Both the position numbers and the translations under genes were made by a program. Shown piece by piece: positions 1 to 11,060 of a stretch of DNA of 64,000 bases. Source of the DNA: Pseudeuparius sepicola (taxonomy: Eukaryota > Arthropoda > Insecta > Coleoptera > Anthribidae); the NCBI GenBank assembly GCA_963920635.1, contig OY987303.1, positions 57,250,278 through 57,314,277 on the forward strand, written 5' to 3'. Each line of letters starts with the position of its first letter. Positions within the stretch are counted from its first letter, which is position 1. The notes under the pieces are model-generated. The model had not been told where the DNA came from. It did no database searches and saw nothing but the letters and a program-made list of their open reading frames with translations.

Positions 1-1
1 A

Positions 2-707
2 GAACCAAAAATTGACATAATTAAATGTTGTGATGTACTCTTGTTTATATGTCAAATTTGACATTAATGAAAAAATGTCCGAAAAATGAGCTTATTTAAC
101 CGAATTTCGAAAAAAGTCATAAGAAAAATATGTTTCTTTCGCAATTTTATACCCCTGTGCAAATTTCAAGAGCGTACTACGATTTTTATATTTTGCCCTT
201 TGTTGCCCTTTTCCGTATTTGTTAATCCATAAAAGTCGATCCTATGTAATTTAAAACATCATTGACTGAATACATACTGCACAATACTTAGTTTACGGTC
301 TAAATATCCTTCTTTTCCTTTTGCAAAAAAATTAAAATGAGGGCTTGTTGAAGAAGCACGCTTGGTGCAAAACTGATCTCATTTTTACAGATAAACACAT
401 AAATTCGATTTACAAACTTCTTTCTATAGTAAATGGTTGTAAAAACACACAAATATTTCTGTCATGCTGGTCTGATATATTGAATATTATGTCCAATAAT
501 ATCCAACAAAGGGCAAAATATGAAAATCGTAGTAGGCTCTTGAAATTTTGCATAGGGGTATAAAATTGCGAAAGAAATATATTTTTCTTATGACTTTTTT
601 CGAAATTCGGTTAAATAAGCCCATTTTCGGACATTTTTTTCATTAATGTCAAATTTGACATATAAAAGAGACTACGTCACAACATTTGATTATCTCAATT
701 TTGGTTC
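2..707. repeat. Foldback (long inverted repeat) element
   Basis: The first ~210 bases and bases ~500-707 are reverse complements of each other, with a ~290-bp loop. The outer end reads GAACCAAAA on the left and TTTTGGTTC on the right. A TA follows the right end at 708-709 and the window begins with the A that could close a TA on the left, so a TA target duplication is possible but the left flank is not visible. No coding potential was recognised; open frames in it are shadows of AT-rich DNA. Probably a non-autonomous Tc1/mariner-type foldback. Confidence 0.75.
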
Positions 708-813
708 TAGAGCAAACAAAACCTGATGCCGCAAACAAATTTTCCGTAAGTTATTTACTAAAAATTTTTCCCATATGGTGCAGACTTTTTGGCGGGCACT
801 GTATACGATGAAC

Positions 814-1879
814 CACGGGCGTAGCCAGGATTTAGTTTTGGGGGGGGGGGGGTTTAGTTTGAGAAGTAAATAAAACAACAAAAATATACTTACATGAAAT
901 TTATCTATATATTCATCCGAAAAACTACGACATATTTATAAAGTTCTTAACTTTAAATGAAATGGATAAATTAATTTCGTTCCTCTGCGCTAAATCTAAA
1001 ACCATTAAAGAAGAAATCTTCGGCTTTTTCTTTTAAATATATCCACTACTTCATCTGCATGAATTTCTGTTCCATAGTGAATGTTCATTAGAGCCAAACC
1101 ATTAAGTCTGTTTTCACTTGTAGTGTTTCGTAAATAGTTTTTCAGTCTCCTTAGGCTCGAGAAAGACCTTTCTGGGGTAGCAGTGGATACAGGAATGGTA
1201 GCCAAGATTTGTAGTAATGTGTAAATATTAGGATAAAGGTTTTTATCGCACATATCTAGGCATTCCAAACTATATTTCGGGGTAGGCAGTCTTCTTATCA
1301 GCATGCAAGGTAGCTGAAGCTTTGATAGCTAAATCCAAATTTGTTTCTTTATTAGAAACCCCTTGACCTTGACTACACCACTTTTTCCAGTAGTCCATAC
1401 CTTTAAGTTTATCACCCTTCCTTTTTTTCCCCTCCATTTTTCGCCAGTAATAATGATTCACGTATCTATCCTTAACAAGGTCATCGAATAACAGCGCACT
1501 AAAATTACTCACTTACACGGTACACTTAATTCTCTTCACTATTCGTTCACCACTTTTCACTTTTATTCGCTTCGAGTTCGCATGGAACAATACTGAACGA
1601 ACTTCCACAAAGTTCCGCTCATTTCGACCGAGGGGCGTGGCGAATAATCGAGAAACAACGCAAAGTGTCCCTACAATACAAAATAGTTCGGCTGCAACTG
1701 CGTCTGCCTCTCGTCAAAAGATGGCGCTAGGCGCTACTATTACTACATATATTCAAACGTAATAATAATTTAACTCTTCACTCCTCGTATTTTTTCGGTA
1801 TAATATTAGGTAATATTTTGCTTATTTCGGGGGGGGGGGGGGTTGAACCCCCGAAACCCCCCCCTTGGCTACGCCCGTG
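814..1879 (-). mobile_element. Non-autonomous hAT element, copy 1
   Basis: The element is bounded by inverted ends CACGGGCGTAGCCAGG and its near mirror CTTGGCTACGCCCGTG, and flanked by a perfect 8-bp duplication CGATGAAC at 806-813 and 1880-1887, the size made by hAT transposases. Runs of 13 and 14 G lie just inside the two ends. It encodes on the minus strand a short lysine-rich frame followed by a hAT C-terminal dimerisation segment. Compared with copies 2-4 it lacks ~70 bp around the promoter, including the TATA box. It is one of four copies here (also at 19194, 49239 and 62823). Confidence 0.93.
1005..1512 (-). pseudogene. hAT transposase remnant (copy 1)
   Basis: Two overlapping minus-strand frames. 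The upstream frame (1270-1512) begins SNFSALLFDD and ends in KKTAYPEI. The downstream frame (1005-1304) carries the hAT dimerisation signature PVSTATPERSFSSLRRLKNY, which in full transposases forms the C-terminal dimer interface next to the catalytic core. The DDE residues and BED-finger region are absent, so the copy is an internal-deletion derivative. The two parts lie in different frames and the first has no ATG, so no complete product is expected. Similarity to ZMYM1-like/hAT proteins is from motif recognition. Confidence 0.85.
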
Positions 1880-2159
1880 CGATGAACCGTACGAAACAAC
1901 ATTCGAGTCGAAGACGAGGATTTTTGCACCTGCACGAATGCATTTTGTCAAAAGGAAAAATTATATGCCCGAATGGTATTTGACAAGACTATTTCATGAC
2001 TAACAGATTATTCTGCATACACAGCTTACAAAACATACTATCTATTATACAACAGCTGTCAAGTTTTGCCGCGGGTAAACTCGAAAAAACTGCTGACAGG
2101 TGCTGTCATACAGTTTTTCCATCTAGAAACCATTTGTAATTCAAAATTGCGCGTTTGTG

Positions 2160-3070
2160 ATTGGTGGAAATTAAGACGAGGGAAATAGTCACTAGTAATC
2201 TCCCTAGTGCTTGAATTATTGCCGGAAATTTCTCGAGTACACGAATTTTCTCAAAAAATTCCTGCTACTGACAATTTCATATTAGGTAGGTAAGTACTTT
2301 CAATTTAAATACACTATGGAGTAGATTGTGAGTAATAATTTTCATAATAACCATTGTCCAATTATTACTAAAAATGATAATCAGTGATAAATATAAGAGG
2401 TAGAATGAGTGATAATTAAAAAAAAACTTTATAACAATCCTAGGTTTGCTATACTTGGGTCTGTCCAATAAAATCCTGTTACCTTCGTTAAATATACAAG
2501 ATTTATTTATCACAAATTTGAGACTCACAATTTTGATTCGACAACTTTTAAATGACAACTATAAATAATTAAATCAACTTTAGCATGAAGTTAAATTCGA
2601 ACAAATAAAATAAACTTTTTTTTTGCAAAAACTTTTTTTTCTCAAAAAATTCGTGTTAGAGAAAATTTTTCGGTTATTAATTCAAGAACGTGGGGGATTC
2701 GGTAAGAAAATTCCCATACCTACACGTAAATGAAACGAAATTAATATCAAAATTTTTGTCGGGTATCTAATTGTTACAATGTCACATTATAATAATGACA
2801 TTTGTCAAAAAAATTTCCGCTGTAATCACCTCCTGCTACCTAGAGCAAGTGAGAATATTTCCGGAAATTTTTTGAATTGCCGTGATAACGAAGCAAAAAA
2901 CGAGCCTCTGATTGGTCAAAAAAGGTAGGTATGGAATTTTCACTAGTAATCGCCCTAGTGCTTGAATTATTGCCGGGAATTTTTCGAGTACACGAATTTT
3001 CTTAAAAAAATTCACACCTCGAAAACAATTTCCGGAAATAATTCATGCTCTAGGGAGATTATAAGTGATA
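2160..3070. repeat. AT-rich region with a direct repeat of ~105 bp
   Basis: No gene was recognised. A segment starting near 2165 (TCACTAGTAATC, CCTAGTGCTTGAATTATTG, then CGAGTACACGAATTTTC) recurs near 2940-3010. The spacer is AT-rich with short open frames only. Position and vocabulary (GCCGGAAATTT, CTCGAG) link it to the tandem repeat that follows, so the whole 2.1-4.6 kb stretch looks like layered MITE-type DNA. Confidence 0.5.
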
Positions 3071-3072
3071 AT

Positions 3073-4555
3073 TTTTTCGAAAGCGCTATTTTGCCTAGAA
3101 AGATCACGAGTATAAATTGGGCTTTTATTTTCAGAGATAAAATCCCGAGAGCGAAGCTCGAGTGATTTTGTTAATAGGCAAAATAGTGCTTGACAATAAA
3201 ATTATCTAGAAAAATTTCCGGCACGAGTGGTATTTGTCGAGATTATTTCTCGAATACGATTTAATAATAATTTCTGTATAAATTTTTTCTATGTATGTTT
3301 ACATTTCCAAAACGACTCATTTTGAACAAGTTTATTGACAGCTTCGACTGTAGCGTTCGAGTAAACAAACATGACGCTTGGATATCCAAGGCAAATGCGA
3401 TTATACTTACACCCTGTTGGCGTTGGTTTATTTTCTGAATGTGTCATAAATTTAAACGGAGACGGAGGTCTAATAACAAGAATTTAGCAGTGTAAAAGTT
3501 ATATTATAAATTCATTGATACAATGCTTAATAATACCGCAATATAATTTATAAGCTGCATAATTTAGGACAGTGTAAAACACACCAATTTTAAGAAGTAC
3601 GTGTTTGTATCGAACAGATTCGCGGTTGCTAAGCAACGAAGTGATAATTATTGCACTAGTGGTATTACCGCTTTGCTTTTGCACAAGTGCAATTATTATC
3701 GCTAGCAGAGACATGATTGGTTGGATTTTTATGGAAGGAGCTACCTTGTTGGACGCAAGCAGTATGAGGGAAATAATCGTATGTAATATCACAAGTGCCG
3801 GAAATTTTATCGATATTTTTTTCGAAAGCGCTATTTTGCCTAGAAAGATCACGAGTATAAATTGGGCTTTTATTTTCTGATAAAATCCCTCGAGCTTCGC
3901 TCTCCGGATTTTATCTCTGAAAATAAAAGTCCAATTTGTACGAGTGGTTTTGCTAATGGGCAAAATAGCGCTTAAGAATAAAATTATTTAGAAAAATTTC
4001 CGACACGAGTGGGTTTTGTCTAGATTATTTCACGAATACGATTTAATAATTTCTGTATTGATTTTTTTCTATGTTTACATTTCCAAAACGACTCATTTTG
4101 AACAAGTTTATTGACAGCTTCGACTGTAGCGTTCGAGTAAACAAACATGACGCTTGGATATCCAAGGCAAATGCGATTATACTTACATCCTGTTGGCGTT
4201 AGTTTATTTTCTGAATGTGTCATAAATTTAAACGGAGAGGAGGTCTAATAACAAGAATTTAGCAGTGTAAAAGTTATATTATAAATTCATTGATACAATG
4301 CTTAACAATACCGCAATATAATTTATAAGCTGCATAATTTAGAACAGTGTAAAACATACTAATTTTAAGAAGTACGTGTTTGTATCGAACAGATTCGCGG
4401 TTGCTAAGCAACGAAGTGATAATTATTGCACTAGTGGTATTACCGCTTTGCTTTTGCACAAGTGCAATTATTATCGCTAGCAGAGACATGATTGGTTGGA
4501 TTTTTATGGAAGGAGCTACCTTATTGGACGCAAGCAGTATGAGGGAAATAAACGA
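3073..4555. repeat. Tandem duplication of a ~760-bp repeat unit
   Basis: Unit 1 (about 3073-3780) and unit 2 (about 3828-4555) share nearly all their sequence: the landmarks CGAAAGCGCTATTTTGCC, CATGACGCTTGGATATCC and GTTGCTAAGCAAC recur 755-776 bp apart. Each unit contains the near-palindrome GTTGCTAAGCAAC (3625-3637 and 4400-4412) and a 15-bp inverted repeat GATAATTATTGCACT (3643-3657 against 3686-3700). Unit 2 has an added hairpin at about 3870-3930. A third, partial copy lies at 24780-25055. The ~90-residue open frames in each unit are repeat-borne and have no recognised domain. Confidence 0.85.
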
Positions 4556-5174
4556 CAAAATTTCGTGCAATACCTAACTTTATTCGCAAAACTCAGAGAT
4601 ATTCGCTCTGTAGCGTTTTTTCTTTGTGCAGTGGAAGCCTCTCGTTGTCGTCCTGCTTACAAAAATAACCGGCAAACAAAAGCTGTAAAATAAAACATTG
4701 AAGCACTCTCTTGGCTTCGCTAGTATCTCCCGGGTATCGTATAAATAATGAAAAACAGCCTTCAGTCTCCTAAGTAGCGACTGCTTGGTAAGCTGTTGAG
4801 AATTAGTTCCTAGCAGGTATAAGTTTAAACTGCGACTTTACGGAAAACGAGAAGTAAAAAAACTGGGAAGCTAGCTATGACGGTGAAAGCAAAATCACCT
4901 CGGAGAGTCTCGTGAGAATTTCAAGCGGTCTATTCACTCTAAAGCTGGAACATGTGAACCGGTGCATAATGTATAGGGACAAAATGGCCCTAAAACGCCA
5001 GGGAATTACAACTGTGAGGCCGGCAGAAAGATGTAATTTGACTGCGGACCGATAAAGGTTTGATTTATATTAAGTTGTTGCGGTATTATGAAATGTATAT
5101 GGGAAACCGGACAAAGCGGTGCTTAAGCAGATTATTTTAGCATATAAAAATTATCATGTGTTTGCAGTATACTA
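4556..5174. other. No gene recognised
   Basis: Unique-looking sequence of mixed composition between the tandem repeat and the next foldback. No domain, RNA gene or repeat was recognised. Confidence 0.4.
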
Positions 5175-5176
5175 TA

Positions 5177-6562
5177 CAGGATGAGCTTTTTTCGATGACC
5201 ACTATGGGGATCTCGGAAACTAACAGAGCTAGAACAAAGGTTAAATGGGGAAAGAATTGCAGTTTTGAATGCTCAATCTAATGCCACTTTGGGATTTTTA
5301 AAAAAGTTCATGGCTCACTAGATATTTTGAAAAGAGTGATTTTTTGCTATTTCATCAGATCTCTGTAGCTCCGTTATTTCTGATTATACAGAAAAAATGT
5401 AGAGACAAAAATTGTAGATAATTTTGTACTTAATAAGATAATCTTATCCAGTTTTTTTTGTTGTTTGTGATTTTTGAGATATGACATAAACTTGTGTTTT
5501 TTTAAAGTAAATCATAGTTGGCTGTAGCTTTATTAAATCGGCCATTTTTTGAGCTTTCCAAAAATATAATACTCTGACTAATTTTCTAATTTTTTTTTAA
5601 TTTTCAGTCAACCATGGAATATTTGTATAATTACGTTCTATTTTAAAATTATACATACTTCAAACTTTCTAATATTTTGTTTTTAGCTGGTGACAAAATG
5701 TAACAAAATAAAACAAAAGTTATCGTGATGGGGCTCCACCACATAATTATTTGCCCGTAAGAAATTACCTAGATCAGCTCTATCCAAATAGTTGGATAGG
5801 GTGAAATAGACCTATTTCCTGGCAGCCCCGATCCCCCGATATGTCCGTTTTGGATTTCTTTTGTGGGGAACAGTACAAAATAAAGTATGAGGCAATTGTT
5901 GAATTAAGAGCAACTGTTTTAGAACCTTTTTAAAAGGTGACCTTTTAAAATAATAATAATTTGAATTTGAGTTTTTTGATTTTTGTTTTATTTTGTTACA
6001 TTTTGTTACTAGCTAAAAACAAAATATTAGAAAGTTTGAAGTATGTCTAATTATAAAATAGAACGTACCTAATTATGAAAACATTCCATGACTGACTATG
6101 TGAAAATTAAAAAAAAAAAAAGATAATTAGCCATGGCTCTTTTATTTTTTATAATAACTATGCGGAGTATTATATCTTTCGAAAGCTCAAAAAATGGCCG
6201 ATTTTATAAGGCCACAGCCAACTATGATTTATATTTAAAAAAACACAAGTTTATGTCATATCTCAAAAATCAAAAACAACATAAAAAATTGGATAAGATT
6301 ATCTTATTAAACCCAAAATTATCTACAATTTTTGTCTCTACAGTTTTTCTGTATAATCAGAAATAACGGAGCTACAGAGATCTGAAGAAATAGCAAAAAA
6401 TTACTTTTTCAAAATATCTAGCGAGCCGTGAATTTTTTTAAAAATCCAGAAGGGGCATTAGACTGAGCATTCAAAACTGCAATTCTTTCCCCATTTAACC
6501 TTTGTTCTAGCTCTGCTAGTTTCCGAGATCCCCATAGTGGGCATCGAAAAACACTCACCCTG
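5177..6562 (+). mobile_element. Long-TIR mariner-like element reduced to foldback arms plus a transposase scrap
   Basis: The ends CAGGATGAG and CTCACCCTG are flanked by TA (5175-5176, 6563-6564). The arms (5177 to about 5722, and about 5975 to 6562) are complementary over more than 500 bp, for example CACTATGGGGATCTCGG near the left end against CCGAGATCCCCATAGTG near the right. Between the arms sits a decayed plus-strand transposase segment. The element looks like an autonomous long-TIR element from which all but the catalytic C-terminal region was deleted. The next element begins 4 bp away, so TATA lies between them. Confidence 0.8.
5727..5940 (+). pseudogene. Decayed DD41D mariner-like transposase core
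   Basis: Reading from 5727 gives DGAPPHNYLPVRNYLDQLYP, then SWIG, a TGA stop, and further on PRSPDMSVLDF followed by a frameshifted leucine/tryptophan segment and VELRATV. These match the last two catalytic blocks of the intact protein at 30734-31810 (DGSPIHNA, NCWIG, PRSPDLTPLDFFLWG). The spacing from the D of DGAPPH to the D of VLDF is 41 residues by my count. One in-frame stop and at least two small indels make it non-functional. Family assignment rests on this side-by-side comparison. Confidence 0.8.
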
Positions 6563-6566
6563 TATA

Positions 6567-7705
6567 CACTGTGTCCCGGATAAGAATAAACAGCATGGGG
6601 AACTTGCAAACGGTGAGAGATAGAACAACAGTTAAATGGCGACAAAGTTGCGCAATTTGAGGTCAATAAAATGGTATAAACAGATTTCTAATATCTTCTT
6701 TTGTTTTCAGTTATTTTGAAAAAAGTAAAATTTTGCGTTTTCGATTTTATTTTTTCTGAAGTTGTTATCACAGATACCTAGAAAAAAAAACACTTTCTTA
6801 TGGCACTTTTTAGCAGGCTTTAAAATGGCGTTTTTAGATTTGTTCTACATTATTTCGTTTTTAGGAAATCATCTTCAACTTAATTTAGATTTTTTCAGAT
6901 TTTTTCAGATTTTGAAATTACTTTTCATTGCAAATACCATGATTAAAATGTTTGAGACAATTATACTGAAAATTCCTTTTTTCCATTCATTTTTTTCTAT
7001 TGCGGCCCTGTATTTAATATTAAGAAGTCTAAATATTAATCAGTATTGTCAACAATTTAACTTACAATTTATTTTTACTTCGAAAACTTAATATTTTTAA
7101 ATACGGCCCTGTCTGGTTAGTGTTTTCCTCTGTTGTTGTAAAGCAAACGCATTGTGTCTTGGAGTAAACTCTTCGCCTTTTCTAATTATGAGAAGAAAGC
7201 TTTGAAACCGATAACTTTTGCCATTTAGTAATTGCAACAATATATTCGTTCGGCCTCTACACTATTTCTGTGACACAAGATACACCATGCTGACATGTTA
7301 AATTTGTCGGCATTTGAAAAAGCACCCTGCATTTCTAATAATACAAATTATTAAATAAATTATACAGTGGGACAAATGACAAGGAGCTAGTTTCGTTGTT
7401 TCAAAGCCTTCTAGGTGGAGGATTTTTATTTATATTTTATTATCGTATGTGACTGTTATTAGTCTTTGCCTTCCTTTTTTTGGTTCTCCGATTGAAAGAT
7501 AAGATGTAAGTTAAATTGGTGACAATTTTACTGATTCATATTTATACTTCTTATTATTAAATACAGAGCCGCATTAGAAAAAAACTAATGAAAAAAAAAG
7601 GAATTTTCAGTATAATTGTCTCAGAACATTTTAAAAATATTTTGTGTCATACATCATGGCATTTGCAATGAAAAGTATTTTCAAAATCTGCAAAAAGTTG
7701 AAAAA
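6567..7705 (+). mobile_element. F1 foldback element, copy 1 (right end missing)
   Basis: Starts CACTGTGTCCCGGATAAG after TA at 6565-6566 and follows the left arm and loop of the full F1 copy at 8505. The right arm stops near 7705, about 310 bp before the expected terminus, where sequence unlike F1 begins. Non-coding; open frames with the string GFKMAFLDLF recur in every F1 arm and are shadows. Confidence 0.8.
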
Positions 7706-8504
7706 ACGGGCAGTCTAATGCTTCCTCAATTTAGACGTGATACTGAACGCCCTGTACACTCTGCTGTAGCGCGCGGTGTCTGCCCTGTTTAGATTTGCAT
7801 TGCAGAATCGTATATCCGGCAATCTCTAATTAAGTATACGTACACAATATCCGTAGCAGACACTGTCGACGGCTTTGCGATCAAATATAGGTGTTATCCT
7901 GGAAATCCTGAATACGGCCAAGGACTCGTCTCTGTTCCGTGTAATTTAGTTAGCCATATCTACAGTGTGAAATACAGTTACGGATGAATCCCGAAAAATA
8001 AGGGCTTGTGTCGCAAGTCATACTGTCATAATGACAACTATTTCAGTTTAAATTGTTAGAGGGGGTTATGGCTGCCTTGATCAACCTAATAAGGGGGTCA
8101 TCTTTTAGTTGCAGCCTCAATTCAATGATTAACGCATTCCAACATCCCGCATGTGTGCAATACCCATTTCTGTGGGAAGTTGCGAGTTCTAAATTGTCCT
8201 ATAACTGCAATAATTATGCTCACTCGTTTAAGCCCGGTAATAGCATCTTCTCCGAGCTGCATAACTCTGTATTAAGCCGTGAATTTCCGGTGGGAATAAA
8301 CCCAGTTTATAGCCAAAGTTTGAAGAGTGGTAACGTTCGAATTTCGGAAGTTTCGGCGGAATTTGGGACGGTTTTTGATATGTTCAGTTCCAAAAGTTTT
8401 TTATTATCGAGAGATGCCAAAAACTTCAATTTTTGAAAGGAATGTAGCAATCAATACACCATGCACATTTAGTGTCTAATTTTTCAAAATTATACACAAC
8501 TATA
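7706..8504. other. Unique-looking spacer, no recognised gene
   Basis: Moderate GC and no repeat seen elsewhere in the window, apart from one open frame described separately. May be ancestral sequence between insertions. Confidence 0.4.
8068..8436 (+). CDS. Hypothetical open frame, 122 residues
   Basis: From ATG at 8068 the frame stays open for 122 codons and begins AALINLIRGSSFSC, rich in serine and asparagine. I recognise no domain, signal peptide or membrane segment. It lies in unique DNA between two F1 elements, which is the only reason to keep it. Chance openness is quite possible, and no splice signals or poly(A) site clearly frame it. Confidence 0.15.
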   Translation: MAALINLIRGSSFSCSLNSMINAFQHPACVQYPFLWEVASSKLSYNCNNYAHSFKPGNSIFSELHNSVLSREFPVGINPVYSQSLKSGNVRISEVSAEFGTVFDMFSSKSFLLSRDAKNFNF

Positions 8505-10007
8505 CAATGTGTCCCGGATAAGAATGAACAGCGTGGGGATCTTGCAAACGGTGAGAGATAGAACAACGGTTAACTGGGGAAAAAGTTGTGCAATTTTAAG
8601 GTCAATAAAATGGTACAAACAAATTTTTAATATCTTTTTTCGTTTTTCAGTTATTTTGAAAAAAGAAAAATTTTGCGTTTTCGATTTTATTTTTTTCTTA
8701 AATTGTTATCACAGATAGGAAAAAAGAAAAACACTTTCTTATGGCACTTTTTAACGGGCTTTAAGATGGCGTTTTTAGATTTGTTCTGCAACATTTCGTA
8801 TTTGAGACACCATCTTCAACTTTATTTTTTTAAATACGGACCTGTTTTTTTTTTAGATTTTGAAACCACTTTTCATTGCGAATACCATGATATATGGTAC
8901 GAAATATTTTTAAAATGTTTTAAGACAATTATTCTAAAAATTCCTTTTTTCCATTCATTTCTTTCTATTGCGGCCCTGTATTTAATAATAAGAAGTCTAA
9001 ATATTAATCAGTATTGTCAACACTTTAACTTGTAGTTTAGTTTTACTTCGAAAACTTAATATTTTTAAATACGGCCCTGTCTGGTTAGTGCTTTCCTCTG
9101 TTGTTGTACAGCAAAGAGTGTCGCGTTCTGTTCTGGAGTAAATTATCCGCTTTTTCTAGTTGTGAGAAGAAAGCTTTAAGCCAAAGAAAACAAAAACGTT
9201 TGCCATTTATTAATTGCAACAATACATTCGTTCGGCCTCTACACTATTTCTGTGACACAAGATATAACATGCTAACATGTCGTCATATTGAAAAAGCACC
9301 CTCCATTTCTAATAATACAAATTATCAACTAAATGATACAGTGGGAGTTATGGCAAATGACAAGGGGTTGGTCTCGTTGTTTCAAAGCCTTCTAGGTGGA
9401 GGATTTTTATTTATTTTTTATTATCGTATGTGACTGTTATTGGTCTTTGCCGTCTTTTTTTTTTGGTTCTCCGATTGAAAGATTACTTGTAAGTTAAATT
9501 GTTGACAATACTGATTAATATTTAGACTTCTTATTATTAAATACAGGGCCGCATTAGAAAAAATCAAAGAAAAAATGAATTTTCAGTATAATTGTCTCAA
9601 AACATTTAAAAAATATTTCGTGTCATACATTATGGTATTTGCAATGAAAAGTGCTTTCAAAATCAGCAAGAAATATCCAGGTCCGTATTTAAAAAAATAA
9701 AGTTGAAGATGGTTTCTCAAAAACGAAATGTTGCAGAACAAATCTAAAAACGCCATCTTAAAGCCCGTTAAAAAGTGCCACAAGAAAGTGTTTTTCTTGT
9801 TTTCCTATCTGTGATAACAACTTGAGAAAAAAATAAAATCGAAGACGCAAAATTTTACTTTTTTCAAAACAACTCAAAAACAAAAAAATCTGCACCATTT
9901 TATTGACCTTAAAATTGCGCAACTTTTTCCCCATTTAACCGTTGTTCTATCTCTCACCGTTTGCAAGATCCACATGCTGTTCATTCGTTCATATCCGGGA
10001 CACATTG
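8505..10007 (+). mobile_element. F1 foldback element, copy 2 (full length, 1.5 kb)
   Basis: Best-preserved member of the family. It begins CAATGTGTCCCGGATAAG after TA (8503-8504) and ends ATCCGGGACACATTG before TA (10008-10009). Arms of about 520 bp (8505-9025 and 9487-10007) are inverted copies, and the loop 9030-9486 is unique to the family. No transposase was found in arms or loop. TA flanks, CA..GTGT termini and long inverted arms fit a non-autonomous Tc1/mariner-type foldback. Other copies: 6567, 38267 (loop inverted) and 57761. Confidence 0.88.
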
Positions 10008-10009
10008 TA

Positions 10010-11060
10010 TATAATAATTAATAATAATTATTGCACGTTGACTTTAAACCTTTCCTTTACTGAAGCGATTTTGTAATTTTTCCATGGCTCGCTTGTTTTT
10101 GCAGTTTTACACTCCGTATCTTCAAAATAGCTCATGCAAACATAAAGTGTGACACACCCATAAAATTTGTATTTTTTATCCGATTTTCATCGATTTTTTT
10201 TAAACCATAGGTCATCTAAAACTGTACGCAACACGGCATATTTTATTTCAAAAAACCAAGGCTTTCGTAAGAAAATTGTGTCTAGTTTAGTTATATTTGT
10301 CTGGGGTGTAACCCAAACGTTTCCTCTCGACTCGAGGTTATCGAATTTCCACGACTCTTGTGCAAACGGCTGTCCCTGCTTGAATATAATGTATTCGATA
10401 GTAGTCGATAGCTATCGGATCTTACGATCTTGTCCCAGTGTGCCGTGAGCACTCGCAGATTGCCTATTTGCCACTGTGACGTGACCAGAATCGCGACGTT
10501 GCCAGATTTCCACAGTGGCTCCATTTTAAAACGCTTACCTAGGGTCGGGCTTCTAAGATTTTTCTGGAATTAAGACTCAAGAGGCTTTGGGGATGTTTGG
10601 GGAACAACAGAATTTTGATAATAGGTACCACTTTCTCATATAATCTTAATTAATATCGTTGGGGCTCCCTAACGAAGATACAGGATGTTAAAGTTGGCAA
10701 AAAAGATAAATGTTTTGTAATATTTCTGAAACTAATAAAGATATACACTGACTTCGCACACAGATTTATTCTGTTTGTGAGCGTCAGAACTTAGCACCCC
10801 CTAGCATATATAAGAAATTTGTTATGATACAATTGAAAATACAATTAATAATTCCACTGGCACAGCCGACTCTAGGACAAGCCCTGAAGTAGAGAAAACT
10901 GGCAACAAGGGATGCGGGTCCACGTCGTGTGTCCTGACACTCCCTGTCAGTTGATTTTACGAGAAATTTACCAGAATTAATTTGTGTAGTGCGGGACGAG
11001 GCAGTGTGTCTCTGGGTGGAAACAGACAGCCCGAAATGCTGGCGACAGCTTTTTTATAAA
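10010..11060. other. No gene recognised
   Basis: Mostly unique DNA. Contains the near palindrome around GTCGATAGCTATCGG (about 10400) and an isolated mariner-type terminus TACAGGATGTTAAAG near 10680. No coding domain was seen on either strand. Confidence 0.4.

Noticed and set aside
1530..1760. Frames such as MEQYCRKRGHAPRR on the strand opposite the hAT gene (full versions at 19330-19563, 49997-50242 and 63584-63817)
   Set aside because: They recur identically in the promoter/leader of every hAT copy, on the antisense strand, and vary with indels; they are shadows of the GC-rich leader.
3605..3880. Hydrophobic frame with IIIALVVLPLCFC as a membrane protein
   Set aside because: It is inside a tandemly duplicated repeat whose third copy at 24.9 kb deletes this very part; the hydrophobicity comes from an inverted AT-rich repeat.
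8673..9035. Recurrent frames containing GFKMAFLDLF in F1 arms
   Set aside because: They appear in both arms of every F1 copy in differing frames with shifts; palindromic non-coding DNA explains them.
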